Notes: generated by a model from the sequence alone, not told the origin. Positions 1 through 8,014 are shown, counted from the first letter of the stretch. The stretch: 64,000 nucleotides of DNA from Kribbella sp. VKM Ac-2569 (GCF_004216905.1 NZ_SGXJ01000002.1:1178001-1242000), one strand, 5' to 3'. Numbers and translations: made by a program.

Positions 1-1020
1 ACCGAGGCGGGCGTCTCGCCGAGCACGGTGTCGAACCTGCTCAACGGGCGCAGCCACCGGATGCTGCCGGAGACCCGGCAGCGGATCGAGCGCGCCATCG
101 ACAAGCTCGGCTACCGGCCGAACCGGGCCGCCCGGCAACTGCGCACCGGCCGGAACACCACGATCGGACTCGTCGTCCCGTCGGTGGGCAACCCGTTCTG
201 GGGTGCGCTCGCGCGGCACCTGGAGTCCGCGGCGCTGGCCGAGGGGTACCACGTGCTGCTCTGCAACTCCGAGCGCGATCCCCGGCGCGAGCGCGACTAC
301 GTCGACGAGTTGTGGGCCGACGGCGTACACGGCGTCGTACTGTGCTCGTCACTGCCGTCGCTCGAGCATGTGATGCCGCTGGTCGAGCGCGGGCTGCAAC
401 TGGTCGCATTCGACCGTACGTCGCAAGCCGGCGACCCGGCGTCGCTCGTCAGCATCAGCGTCGACAACGCGGTCGGCAGTCAGCTCGCCACGCAGCACCT
501 CACGGATCTCGGGCACCGCCGGCTGGCGTTCGTGTCCGGCGCGTTGGCGAGCGTCAACCGCAAGGAGCGGTACCGCGGGTTCATGGCCGGTCTCGAACAG
601 GCGGGGGTCGATCCGGCGACTTCCGTCCGGGCGCCGATCAAGGGCGACGCGGACGACTTCGGCGACGTCGAGGCGTCCGAGCTGGGTCGCGCGGCCGCCG
701 CCGAGCTGCTCGCGCTGGAGGAACCGCCGACCGGGATCGTCGCGATCAACGACATGTGCGCGCTCGGGGTCTGCCGCGGGCTGCGGGACGGCGGACTCGA
801 GGTGGGCAAGGACGTGTCGGTGGTCGGGTTCGACGACATCGTGCTCGCGGACCTGTACGCGCCGACGCTGACCACGGTCCGGCAGCCGATGAAGGAGATG
901 GCCGCGGCCGCGTTCACCCAACTCCGGTCCCGGCTGGACGACTCCGGACCGACGCAAGGGCAGTCGCTGCTCTTCCGGCCCGAGTTGATCGTGCGCGAAT
1001 CCACCGCAGCGCCGTCGTAA
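1..1020 (+). CDS. LacI-family transcriptional regulator (5' end outside window)
   Basis: Sugar-type repressor with an N-terminal helix-turn-helix DNA-binding domain and a periplasmic-binding-protein-like ligand domain. The window opens inside the HTH (AGVSPSTVSNLLNG). The hinge helix follows (LGYRPNRAARQLRTG) and the ligand domain starts near TIGLVVPSVGNPFWG. The C-terminal FDDIVLADLYAPTLTTV stretch is typical of the family. About 339 codons are visible and only a few N-terminal residues should be missing. The reading frame is open from base 1, so the true start lies upstream. The next gene starts 1 nt after the stop. The effector sugar cannot be told from sequence. Confidence 0.93.
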   Translation, partial: TEAGVSPSTVSNLLNGRSHRMLPETRQRIERAIDKLGYRPNRAARQLRTGRNTTIGLVVPSVGNPFWGALARHLESAALAEGYHVLLCNSERDPRRERDYVDELWADGVHGVVLCSSLPSLEHVMPLVERGLQLVAFDRTSQAGDPASLVSISVDNAVGSQLATQHLTDLGHRRLAFVSGALASVNRKERYRGFMAGLEQAGVDPATSVRAPIKGDADDFGDVEASELGRAAAAELLALEEPPTGIVAINDMCALGVCRGLRDGGLEVGKDVSVVGFDDIVLADLYAPTLTTVRQPMKEMAAAAFTQLRSRLDDSGPTQGQSLLFRPELIVRESTAAPS

Positions 1021-1021
1021 A

Positions 1022-1831
1022 ATGAGCCCGGTGCAACGGATCTCCTCGCGGAACGCCCGGTTCCAGGTGTGGCAGGCGTCGCTGACAAATCGCACCAAGC
1101 GGCAGCGGTCCGGCGAGTTCCTGGTGCAGGGCGTGCGGCCGATTTCGGTTGCCGTGGACAACGGTTGGCCGGTGCGCACCGTCGTCACCGACGCCTCGCG
1201 GCCCTTGTCCCGCTGGGCTTCGGACCTGCTGCAACGGCTGCCGAGCGTCGAGCGGGTCGCGATGGCGCCGGAGTTGCTCGCCGAGCTCGGCGAGAAGGAG
1301 GAGCCCGAGCTGATCGCCGTACTGGAGCTGCCGGCCGACGATCTTGATCGGATCCCGGTCGGACCGGAGTTCCTGGGCGTCGTCTTCGACCGGCCGACCG
1401 GGCCGGGGAACATCGGGTCGATCATCCGGTCCGCCGACGCGTTCGGCGCCGACGGCGTGATCGTCACGGGGCATGCGGCCGACATCTACGACCCCAAGGC
1501 GGTCCGCGCGACGACAGGATCGCTGTTCGCGATTCCCGCCGTACGCGCGCCTTCGCATCGGGAGGTTCTCGACTGGGTACGTCGCTCCCCAGTCGCCGTG
1601 GTCGGCACCGACGAGCACGGGTCGACCGACGTGTACGACTTCGACTTCACCCAGCCGGTCCTGCTGCTGATCGGCAACGAGACCGCGGGCCTGAGTACGG
1701 CGTGGAAGGAAGCCGCCGACCACCTGGTCCGGATCCCGATCACAGGATCGGCCAGCTCCCTCAACGCCGCCAACGCCGCAACCGCGGTCCTCTACGAGAT
1801 CTCCCGCCAGCGCTCACGCCCTCCCCACTGA
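1022..1831 (+). CDS. TrmH/SpoU-family RNA 2'-O-methyltransferase
   Basis: A 269-aa SAM-dependent RNA ribose methyltransferase of the SPOUT (knotted) class. The N-terminal part resembles the substrate-binding domain of RlmB/TsnR-type enzymes (SRNARFQVWQASL, then a GEFLVQGVRP strand). The C-terminal SPOUT signatures are clear: GPGNIGSIIRSADAFG (motif 1), LLIGNETAGLS (motif 2) and SSLNAANAATAVLYE (motif 3, knot). It probably modifies 23S rRNA, but the target nucleotide cannot be assigned. The ATG lies 1 nt after the LacI-type gene stop, so the two may share a transcript. Confidence 0.9.
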   Translation: MSPVQRISSRNARFQVWQASLTNRTKRQRSGEFLVQGVRPISVAVDNGWPVRTVVTDASRPLSRWASDLLQRLPSVERVAMAPELLAELGEKEEPELIAVLELPADDLDRIPVGPEFLGVVFDRPTGPGNIGSIIRSADAFGADGVIVTGHAADIYDPKAVRATTGSLFAIPAVRAPSHREVLDWVRRSPVAVVGTDEHGSTDVYDFDFTQPVLLLIGNETAGLSTAWKEAADHLVRIPITGSASSLNAANAATAVLYEISRQRSRPPH

Positions 1832-1850
1832 CCACCCCACCCACGATCCG

Positions 1851-1892
1851 CGCGGCCGGAGCCGTCGTACGTGGCGCGGCCGGAGCCGTCGT
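1851..1892. repeat. Two direct copies of an 18-bp GC-rich repeat
   Basis: CGCGGCCGGAGCCGTCGT occurs at 1851-1868 and again at 1875-1892, a 24-bp period. It sits just past the methyltransferase stop and before the larger tandem/inverted repeat cluster. No function is evident. Confidence 0.85.
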
Positions 1893-1896
1893 CCGC

Positions 1897-2023
1897 ATTT
1901 GATGGGTCAGCCAGCGAATTTGATGGGTCAGCCAGCGAAATGCCGGGTTCCACACTCTGAGTTTCGGTCGCTAACCCCCAATTTGCCTGGCCCACCCAGC
2001 AGATTGCCTGGCATACCCAGCAA
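1897..2023. repeat. Convergently oriented tandem 21-bp repeats (imperfect long hairpin)
   Basis: A 21-bp unit (ATTTGATGGGTCAGCCAGCG plus A) is repeated head-to-tail at 1897-1917 and 1918-1938. After a spacer of about 41 nt, two related units lie in the opposite orientation (1981-2002 and 2003-2023). Reversed, they read TTTGcTGGGTatGCCAGgcAA against TTTGaTGGGTcaGCCAGcgAA. The block fills the gap between two convergent genes, so it could fold as a long imperfect hairpin or act as an array of protein-binding sites. Confidence 0.8.
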
Positions 2024-2035
2024 ATCGGGGGAGGG

Positions 2036-2830
2036 TCAGGCGGTGCAGAGGAGTTCGCCGTGCAGGATGGAGATGCAGGCGTCGGGGGTGTCTGCCCAGG
2101 TCCGCCACGCCTGTGAGATCGCTTCGAGCTGCTGCTCCGGTACGCCGGATGCGCGCGCCTGATCCGCCAGAGCCGACTTGAGGATGCGGTCGGCCCACAT
2201 GCCGCCCCAGAACGCACGGTCCTCCGGGTTGGCGAACGCCCAGGTCGACGTGGTCGCCTCCGCCTGCTCGAAGCCGGCCGCGAGCGCCCACGACAGCAGG
2301 CGCCGGCCCGCGTCCGGCTCGCCGCTGTTGGCGCGCGCCATCCGCTGGTAGAGCGCCATCCACTCGTCCAGCTCGGGAAGCTCCGGGTACCAGACGAAGC
2401 CGTGATAGTCCGAGTCACGGACCGCGACAATGCCACCGGGTTTGCACACGCGCCGCATCTCCCGCAGCGCCTGCACGGGATCGGCCACGTGCTGCAGGAC
2501 CTGGTGCGCGTGTACGACGTCGTACGTGTCGTCCGGCAGATCCAGTGCGTGTACGTCGCCGACGACGAACTCCACGTCGAGGTCCAGGTTCTCGAACGCT
2601 GACTTGGTGATGTCGAGTGCGGCGGCGTTCGCCTCCAGCGCGGTCGTCCGGCCGGGCTCGACCAGGCGGGCCAGATCCGCGGTGATGGTGCCGGGACCGG
2701 CGCCGACATCGAGCAACGACATCCCGGGCCGCAGGTGCGGAAGCAGGTATCCGGCCGAGTTCTCGGCGGTCCGCCAGCTGTGCGACCGCAGTACGGACTC
2801 GTGATGGCCGTGCGTGTACACGTTGTTCAT
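2036..2830 (-). CDS. SAM-dependent methyltransferase (UbiE/class I type)
   Basis: A 264-aa class I Rossmann methyltransferase. Motif I is LLDVGAGPGTITADL, the acidic post-I residue lies in TALEANAAAL, and motif II/III is VVGDVHALDLPDDTYD followed by VVHAHQVLQHVADP. This pattern is typical of UbiE-like small-molecule methylases. The ATG at 2830 is preferred because AGGAG lies at good spacing upstream; an in-frame ATG at 2893 would read through the promoter spacer. It is divergent from the monooxygenase gene at 3001. The substrate is unknown. Confidence 0.88.
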   Translation of the reverse strand: MNNVYTHGHHESVLRSHSWRTAENSAGYLLPHLRPGMSLLDVGAGPGTITADLARLVEPGRTTALEANAAALDITKSAFENLDLDVEFVVGDVHALDLPDDTYDVVHAHQVLQHVADPVQALREMRRVCKPGGIVAVRDSDYHGFVWYPELPELDEWMALYQRMARANSGEPDAGRRLLSWALAAGFEQAEATTSTWAFANPEDRAFWGGMWADRILKSALADQARASGVPEQQLEAISQAWRTWADTPDACISILHGELLCTA

Positions 2831-2889
2831 CCCAGGCTCCTTTGCCTTCTCGACGAACCTCACGCTAATCCAGAATCTTGCTGAATGAG

Positions 2890-2922
2890 ACATATCATCT
2901 TGCTATACGAGACGATGTATGT
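2890..2922. promoter_or_regulatory. AT-rich divergent promoter region with an imperfect dyad
   Basis: The spacer between the divergent starts at 2830 and 3001 is AT-rich for this genome. It carries a dyad ACATAtCATC (2890-2899) and GATGTATGT (2914-2922), with GAGAC in front of each arm. It could be an operator, but no regulator gene is adjacent. Confidence 0.4.
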
Positions 2923-3000
2923 GACCGAATATGGCCAGACCGGCCCGTGGTCCGCGGGCGAACCTTGAGGTACTTCGAACAAGAACCCAGGAGGATTCCG

Positions 3001-3297
3001 ATGCTGGCAAAGGTGTTTCCGATCAAGCTGAAGGACGGCAACCAGGCCGCCGCCGAGGCGATCGTGCAGGAGTTCGCGCCGAAGGGACCGGGCGCCGAGG
3101 AGGGCACGTTGTCCTTCCGCGTGTACCGCGACCCGTCGAACCCGGACTACCTGTTGTTCGTCGAGCACTTCGCGGACCAGGCGGCGTACGACGCGCACAC
3201 CGGGTCGGCGGCGTACGAGGAACTGATCGCGGGCCGGTTCGCCGACCTGATCGTCGAGTTCGTCGAGGTCGACCACGAACTACTGGTCAGCCTGTGA
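3001..3297 (+). CDS. Antibiotic biosynthesis monooxygenase (ABM)-domain protein
   Basis: A 98-aa protein the size of a single ABM/dimeric alpha-beta barrel domain. It has the typical FPIKLKDGNQAAAEAIVQEF start, the GTLSFRVYRDPSNPDYLLFVE strands and a C-terminal AAYEELIAGRFADLI helix. Relatives are cofactor-free quinol or heme-type monooxygenases such as YgiN, and many act in quinone detoxification. A strong ribosome site (CAGGAGG) precedes the ATG. The next gene starts inside its stop (GTGA overlap), so the pair is translationally coupled. Confidence 0.85.
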   Translation: MLAKVFPIKLKDGNQAAAEAIVQEFAPKGPGAEEGTLSFRVYRDPSNPDYLLFVEHFADQAAYDAHTGSAAYEELIAGRFADLIVEFVEVDHELLVSL

Positions 3298-4034
3298 GCG
3301 ACCTGGCGCGGCGGTTGCGTGAGCTGCACGGACAGCCGCCGCTCGTGCTGCCGAACGCGTGGGACGCCGGCTCGGCGCGGGCGATCGAGGCCGCGGGGGC
3401 GACGGCGATCGCGACGACGAGCGCGGGTGTCGCCTGGGCCGCCGGCGTGGACGACGCCGGCGGACTGAACCAGGAGTCCGCGATCGCGGCGCTGCGCGCG
3501 ATCTGCGCGGCGGTTTCCGTTCCGGTCACGGCCGACATCGAGGCCGGGTACGGCGATGTCGCGGGTACGGTGACCGCTGTCGTCGAGGCGGGTGCGGTCG
3601 GCATCAACCTCGAGGACAGCACGGCACGGGTCCTCGACGATCCGCTGGTGCATGCCGAGCGGATCAAGGCGGCACGCGCTGCAGCTGTTGCCGCCGGCAT
3701 CGATCTCGTGATCAACGCGCGGACCGACACGTACCTGTTCGGTGACCGGACCGGCACGATCGAACGCGCGAAGATCTACGCCGACGCGGGTGCGGATGTG
3801 CTGTTCGTTCCGGGCGTGGTCGACGCGCCGACGATCGCGGAGCTGGTGAAGGATTCGCCTTTGCCGCTGAACGTGATGGTCGGTCCGGGTGCGCCGACAG
3901 TCGCCGAACTCGCGGACCTCGGTGTCGTGCGGATCAGCGTCGGGCCGGCGATCACGACTGCGGCGTACGCGCTGGCGACAGCGGCGGCGAAGGAACTGCT
4001 GACCACCGGCACCTATGAGGCGCTGATCCGGTAG
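3294..4034 (+). CDS. Isocitrate lyase/PEP mutase-family protein
   Basis: A 246-aa (beta/alpha)8 protein of the ICL/PEPM superfamily. It shows the PNAWDAGSARAIEAAGATAI opening, the metal-binding PVTADIEAGYGDVAGTV segment, GINLEDS, and VINARTDTYLFG. Members cleave or rearrange C-C or C-P bonds of 2-oxoacid derivatives, and this short subgroup is often called 2-methylisocitrate lyase-like. The start is GTG at 3294, overlapping the upstream stop by 4 nt. Its 3' end overlaps the convergent Ada-AlkA gene by 22 nt. The substrate is not assignable. Confidence 0.88.
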   Translation: MSDLARRLRELHGQPPLVLPNAWDAGSARAIEAAGATAIATTSAGVAWAAGVDDAGGLNQESAIAALRAICAAVSVPVTADIEAGYGDVAGTVTAVVEAGAVGINLEDSTARVLDDPLVHAERIKAARAAAVAAGIDLVINARTDTYLFGDRTGTIERAKIYADAGADVLFVPGVVDAPTIAELVKDSPLPLNVMVGPGAPTVAELADLGVVRISVGPAITTAAYALATAAAKELLTTGTYEALIR

Positions 4035-5275
4035 TAGACAGCGGCGAGCGACCGCCAAGGAGTGAGGTGGTCGCTCTCGCCGCTGAGGGGCCAGGCGTCG
4101 CGAGCTCCGAGGCGTAACGCGATTTCCTGCGCGGCGCGCGGGCTCGTGACGGCCTCAAGTGACCGTAGCTCCACGCCTGCTTGGAGCGTGATGTTGCCAT
4201 TAGCAACTTCTCGCGCAAGCGGACCGACGAGCTCGGCGCCGGTCAACGCCTCCGGACCCGGGAACGCGTGCGTCAGCCCGTGCCCGAGCCCCGGGACCGG
4301 TGCGCCGTACACCTCGACGAGTTTGCGCAACGCCTCGGTCGCGTCGTCGCGTTCCAGCCGGTCCCGGACGACTGCCTGGACCGCCACCTCGAACGGACCC
4401 CACGCGCCAGGAACACGTATTCCGGGGCGCGCGGCTACGAGCGGCCCGAGTTCGGCGTCCGCGGCCAGGTGCGCCCGAGCGCGGATCGGCTCATGGTCGA
4501 GCCCGACGAGCTGGGTGGCCCGGTCGACGACATGGATGACGCCCTCCCAGAACGGAAGATGCGCGCGCAGAATCAGGTGATCCTCCCCGCCCGCACCGAT
4601 CTCCAGCAGGCCGGGCTCGCCGTCGAGCGAGATCGTCCGCCGATACACGCCGTCCTCGACAGACTCGACGCCCGGGACGGCGTGCGCTTCGAGGTACGTG
4701 CTCATCGCTTCCCAGTCGTACGGCGGGGTGAACGGCAACCGCAGCACCAGACCACCGTCCGCGGCGAGGCGGTCGCCGCGGCGCCGGCGATCGCGCAGCG
4801 CACGCGGTGACGCGCGGAAGATCTCGCGCATCGCCCGGTTGAACTGGCGCAGGCTGCCGAAACCGGACGCGAACGCGATTTCCGCGACGCCGAGATCGGT
4901 GTCGTCCAGCAGACGTCGCGCGAAGTGCGCCCGCCGCGAGCGAGCGAACTGGTCAGGCGTGACGCCAAGGTGCTCGGCGAACATCCGCCGCAGATGCCGC
5001 GCCGACACCCCGAGCCGCGCACCCAGCGCCTCCTCACCGGACTCGTCGAGGAGGCCCGCGATGATCAGCTGCACCGCGCGGCAGACCAGCTCGGGTGCCT
5101 CGTCCGCCACCGTCCCGGCCACTCGATACGGTCGGCAGCGCAAGCAGGCGCGATACCCGGCCGCTTCTGCGGCGGCAGGCAGCTCGAACGTGCTGACGTT
5201 TTCCGCGAGCGGCTTGGCCCCGCACCCGGGCCGGCAATAGATCCCCGTCGTACGGACCGCGGAATAGGTGGTCAC
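4013..5275 (-). CDS. Ada-AlkA fusion: methyl-sensing AraC regulator with degenerate DNA glycosylase domain
   Basis: A 420-aa protein in the arrangement common in actinobacterial alkylation responses. It has an Ada zinc/methyl-phosphotriester domain (GIYCRPGC and CLRC giving four Cys), an AraC HTH pair (residues about 75-170, GVSARHLRRMF and SGFGSLRQFNRAMR), then AlkA N and HhH-GPD regions. The glycosylase end is unusual. Where families carry a GIGPWT-type hairpin and a catalytic Asp before the PWR segment, this protein reads EAVTSPRAAQEIAL, then WPLSGESDHLTPWRS. The hairpin is not conserved and the Asp-containing loop appears shortened. It may work mainly as a sensor/regulator. It is convergent with and overlaps the upstream gene. 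Confidence 0.88.
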   Translation of the reverse strand: MTTYSAVRTTGIYCRPGCGAKPLAENVSTFELPAAAEAAGYRACLRCRPYRVAGTVADEAPELVCRAVQLIIAGLLDESGEEALGARLGVSARHLRRMFAEHLGVTPDQFARSRRAHFARRLLDDTDLGVAEIAFASGFGSLRQFNRAMREIFRASPRALRDRRRRGDRLAADGGLVLRLPFTPPYDWEAMSTYLEAHAVPGVESVEDGVYRRTISLDGEPGLLEIGAGGEDHLILRAHLPFWEGVIHVVDRATQLVGLDHEPIRARAHLAADAELGPLVAARPGIRVPGAWGPFEVAVQAVVRDRLERDDATEALRKLVEVYGAPVPGLGHGLTHAFPGPEALTGAELVGPLAREVANGNITLQAGVELRSLEAVTSPRAAQEIALRLGARDAWPLSGESDHLTPWRSLAAVYYRISAS

Positions 5276-5344
5276 GAGACCACACTAGGCGGGACCACCG
5301 ACAGTTCTGACACGCGTTTTACACCGAGTGCCCACCGTGACGGA

Positions 5345-5350
5345 TAAGGT
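5345..5350 (+). promoter_or_regulatory. -10 box TAAGGT of a leaderless start
   Basis: TAAGGT fits the actinobacterial TANNNT -10 and lies 7 nt before the GTG at 5358. That is the expected spacing if the GTG is also the transcription start. TTTTAC about 27 nt upstream may serve as a weak -35. Confidence 0.5.
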
Positions 5351-5357
5351 ACGGCGG

Positions 5358-5897
5358 GTGCAGTCGAAACCGATGCTGGTCGTGGTGAGTGGTCCGCCCG
5401 GGACCGGGAAGACGACGCTGGCGCACCGGATCGCGGTCGCGATCGGCTGCCCGGCGATCTGCCGGGACGAGATCAAGGAAGGCATGGCGCACGCGACCCC
5501 GGGCTTCGTGCCAGGCCCCGGCGACCCGCTGACGATGCGGACGCTGTCGACGTTCTTCGACGTACTCGGCCTGCTGATCGGCCGCGGTACGACGGTGGTC
5601 GCGGAAGCGGCGTTCCAGGACCGGCTGTGGAACCCGGGCCTGAGTCCACTGCTCGGCCGCGCCGACGTCCGGATCGTGCACTGCACGGTCCCGGCCGAGG
5701 TCGCGCTGGAGCGGATCACCACCCGGTCCAGCTCGGACCCACGCCGTTCCGCCCACGAGGACGCGCAGATCAGCGCCGACGCCCGCCTCCGCACCCACAA
5801 CTCCTTCCAGCCCATTGATCTGCCAGTTCCTTCGATCACCCTCGATACGACTGCCGAGCCATCGATTGAGGAAGTGCTGGCGTTCTTGTCGCGCTAA
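5358..5897 (+). CDS. P-loop ATPase/kinase of the AAA/zeta-toxin-like group
   Basis: A 179-aa nucleotide kinase-type protein. The Walker A motif is VVVSGPPGTGKTTLAHRIA, followed by CRDEIKEGM (acceptor-side acidic residues) and a VAEAAFQDRLW strand. An Arg-rich lid (ITTRSSSDPRRSAH) resembles small-molecule and zeta-type kinases. GTG 5358 is preferred because a TAAGGT -10 sits in leaderless position; GTG 5328 is an in-frame alternative. The stop codon lies inside the left arm of a 20-bp perfect inverted repeat. The substrate is unknown, and no antitoxin-like partner is adjacent. Confidence 0.8.
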   Translation: MQSKPMLVVVSGPPGTGKTTLAHRIAVAIGCPAICRDEIKEGMAHATPGFVPGPGDPLTMRTLSTFFDVLGLLIGRGTTVVAEAAFQDRLWNPGLSPLLGRADVRIVHCTVPAEVALERITTRSSSDPRRSAHEDAQISADARLRTHNSFQPIDLPVPSITLDTTAEPSIEEVLAFLSR

Positions 5898-5977
5898 CGA
5901 CAGGAGGTAGCGACCGATTTCGGGGCGCGCACGCGGCGAGTCGAGGGGCGTGGTGGACTACCTCCTGTCGTTAGCGC
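5891..5977. repeat. Long-loop palindrome 1 (20-bp perfect arms, 47-nt loop)
   Basis: GCGCTAACGACAGGAGGTAG at 5891-5910 is perfectly complementary to 5958-5977. The left arm includes the stop codon of the upstream ATPase gene. There is no downstream T-run, so a classical terminator is not obvious. It matches in size four or five other palindromes in the window. Confidence 0.9.
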
Positions 5978-5995
5978 TTCGCGGAGGGGATCCAC

Positions 5996-6679
5996 ATGCT
6001 TGAGCGGTTTGCGGGGTTGACCACTGCACATGTCGCGGATGCTTGTGTGCGGGCGGGCGTTCCGGTGCGGACGGTGTCGTTGACGGCCGTGGCCGGCGGC
6101 CGGGTCGCCGGGCGGGTATTGCCGGCGCAGCATGTCGGCAGTGTCGACGTTTTCCTGGAGGCGTTCGAGTCCGCCGCCGAGGGCGACGTACTGGTCGTGG
6201 ACAACGGTGGCCGACGGGACGAGGCCTGTGTCGGAGATCTGGCTGCACTGGAGGCTGCTGCCGCCGGTGTCGCCGGGATCGTGATCTGGGGACTGCATCG
6301 GGACACGGTCGACATCGCCGCGATCGGGTTGCCGGTGTTCAGCCTCGGTGCGTTGCCAACCGGACCGTTGCGGCTCGACCCGCAGCCAGCCGATGCGTTG
6401 TCCAGGGCAACGATCGGCGAGTGGACGGTCACCCGGGACGACGTCGTACTCGCGGACGAGGACGGGGCAGTCTTCGTACCGGCGGATCGTCTGGAGGAAC
6501 TGTTCGGGCTGGCGGAGTCGATCCGAGACACCGAGCACCGGCAGGCGGACGAGATCCGGGCCGGGCGGTCGTTGCGTGAGCAGGTGAGCTTCAAGCAGTA
6601 CCTCGAGCGGCGGGCCGCCGATCCGTCGCTGACCTTCCGCCAGCATCTGCGCGCGGTGCGGGGAGCGATCGAGGAATGA
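5996..6679 (+). CDS. RraA-family protein (HMG/CHA aldolase-like)
   Basis: A 227-aa member of the RraA/dimethylmenaquinone methyltransferase-like fold. Typical segments are TAHVADACVRAG, GRVLPAQHV, GDVLVVDNGGRRDEACVGD and GIVIWGLHRDTVDI, then VVLADEDGAVFVPADR. Relatives are 4-hydroxy-4-methyl-2-oxoglutarate/oxaloacetate-cleaving aldolases or RNase E regulators. In actinobacteria the aldolase role is more likely. A GGAGGGG ribosome site precedes the ATG. The stop overlaps the following aldo/keto reductase remnant (ATGA). Confidence 0.85.
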   Translation: MLERFAGLTTAHVADACVRAGVPVRTVSLTAVAGGRVAGRVLPAQHVGSVDVFLEAFESAAEGDVLVVDNGGRRDEACVGDLAALEAAAAGVAGIVIWGLHRDTVDIAAIGLPVFSLGALPTGPLRLDPQPADALSRATIGEWTVTRDDVVLADEDGAVFVPADRLEELFGLAESIRDTEHRQADEIRAGRSLREQVSFKQYLERRAADPSLTFRQHLRAVRGAIEE

Positions 6680-7071
6680 CCACGTGGCAGTTGGGTGAGG
6701 TCATCGTCGACCGGATGGGTTTCGGGGCGATGCGGATCACCGCGAAATCCGGACCGAGCGATCGCCGTACTGCGTCGCGCCGTCGAGCTCGGTGTGAATC
6801 ACCTCGACACGGCTGCGTTCTACGCGTCCGGAAAACGTTTCGCCAACGAGCTGATCCGCGACGCGCTGGCGCCGTACCCTACCGACCTGGTCATCGCGAC
6901 CAAGGTCGGGCCGGGAACGCGACACCCCAGCAGGTCCGCCTGGCGTGGACCCTCCATCACTCCCCCAACATCCTCGCCATCCCCGGCACCAGCAACGTCA
7001 CTCACCTCGAAGAGAACATCGCCGCCGCCTCACTACACCTGACCCCCGAGCAACTCGCCACCCTCAACTGA
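6676..7071 (+). pseudogene. Aldo/keto reductase, frameshifted and internally deleted
   Basis: The reading frame begins like an AKR (VDRMGFGAMRIT) and then loses frame near 6750. Homology continues in another frame (VLRRAVELGVNHLDTAAFYA and DLVIATKVGPG) to about 6912. It then returns to the first frame at TPQQVRLAWTLHHSPNI, with the C-terminal AIPGTSNVTHLEENIAA block. The roughly 130 codons compare with about 280 in intact enzymes, so the middle of the TIM barrel is gone as well. It overlaps the RraA-like gene by 4 nt and the convergent oxidoreductase by 8 nt, so it was probably the second gene of a working operon. Confidence 0.85.
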
Positions 7072-7948
7072 TCGCCGCTCGGATTGCGGGGACTACCTCT
7101 TGGGACCAGCGGGAGAGTTGGACTTCGAACGGGTCGGAGCCGCGTGGGAAGAGTGTGAAGCCGGCGGCGTCGTGGTTGAGGATCGCGTCGGTAAGTTCCT
7201 CGATCCATTGCGCCGGGGAGCCGCCGAGCCAGCGGCCTTCCTCGTCGCGGGTACGGCGCAGCGGGGTCGCGGTGATCGCACCGGGGAAGTTGTAGATCGT
7301 CGCGACGTCCGACGGTTTCCGGCCGGCCGAGAGCGCCGCCTCGTCGATGATCGGGCGGGACCAGCGGAAGCGGTCGCTGAGCCAGTCGGCGGCATGACCG
7401 GGGATCCAGCCGTCGGCGTTCCGGCCGGTCGCCGCGAGCGACTTCGGGCCGTTCGAGCCGGTCCAGATCAGCGGCGCGGGTACCGCGGCCGGACGGAGCG
7501 CTCCGATCGGGTAGTGCTTGGTCGGCGCCGGCGTACCGCCGTCGGACATCGAGTGGACGAGCTGCATCGCCTCCTCGAACGCCTCGACCGCCTCGGCCGG
7601 GCGCAGTTCCGGCACGCCCATCATCGTGATGCGGTCCCACGCTCCGCCGGCACCGAGGCCGAGCACGAAGCGGCCGTCGGACAGTGCCGACAACGAGGTC
7701 GCCGTACGGGCGAGGACCGGCGCGGGCCGCAGCGGCAGGTTGGTCACGTTGACGAACGCCGACAGTCGCTCCGTTCGCCCCAGGATGAAGGCGATCGCGG
7801 CGTACCCGTCGAGCATGTCCGGTACGTACGGGTGGTCGGCGAGGCTGACGTGATCGAGACCGTCCCGATCGGCCTGCTGCGCGAGCCGGACGATCCCGGC
7901 GGACTCCCGCACCGCGTCCGGCGACCCGTATCCGAACCGCACGTTCAT
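7064..7948 (-). CDS. LLM-class flavin/F420-dependent oxidoreductase
   Basis: A 294-aa luciferase-like monooxygenase fold protein. Markers are RFGYGSPDAVRESAGIVRLA, GLDHVSLADHPYVPD, LSDGRFVLGLGAGGAWD and ADGWIPGHAADWL. In actinobacteria this subgroup generally uses F420, but this was not tested. A GAGGAG ribosome site precedes the ATG. It is divergent from a MarR gene across a clear palindromic operator, so it is probably the MarR target. Confidence 0.87.
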   Translation of the reverse strand: MNVRFGYGSPDAVRESAGIVRLAQQADRDGLDHVSLADHPYVPDMLDGYAAIAFILGRTERLSAFVNVTNLPLRPAPVLARTATSLSALSDGRFVLGLGAGGAWDRITMMGVPELRPAEAVEAFEEAMQLVHSMSDGGTPAPTKHYPIGALRPAAVPAPLIWTGSNGPKSLAATGRNADGWIPGHAADWLSDRFRWSRPIIDEAALSAGRKPSDVATIYNFPGAITATPLRRTRDEEGRWLGGSPAQWIEELTDAILNHDAAGFTLFPRGSDPFEVQLSRWSQEVVPAIRAAIS

Positions 7949-7961
7949 ATCGACTCCTCAG

Positions 7962-8014
7962 ATAGTTCGCTGTTCTAACTAGTTGTAGCACGAAATATTA
8001 GAACCGCAAACTAT
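7962..8014. promoter_or_regulatory. Putative MarR operator: split 17-bp dyad
   Basis: ATAGTTCGCTGTTCTAA (7962-7978) and TTAGAACCGCAAACTAT (7998-8014) are inverted copies differing at 2 of 17 positions. They flank an AT-rich core between the divergent oxidoreductase and MarR genes. Position and symmetry suggest autorepression and control of the oxidoreductase by the MarR protein. Confidence 0.75.

Noticed and set aside
1792..2709. Minus-strand reading frame containing a repeated SLADPSN peptide
   Set aside because: The peptide repeat only reflects the 21-bp DNA repeats, and the frame runs antiparallel or out of frame through the methyltransferase and methylase genes.
5891..5977. Simple intrinsic terminator after the P-loop ATPase gene
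   Set aside because: The 47-nt loop, the arm covering the stop codon and the lack of a T-run do not fit. Kept as a long-loop palindrome.
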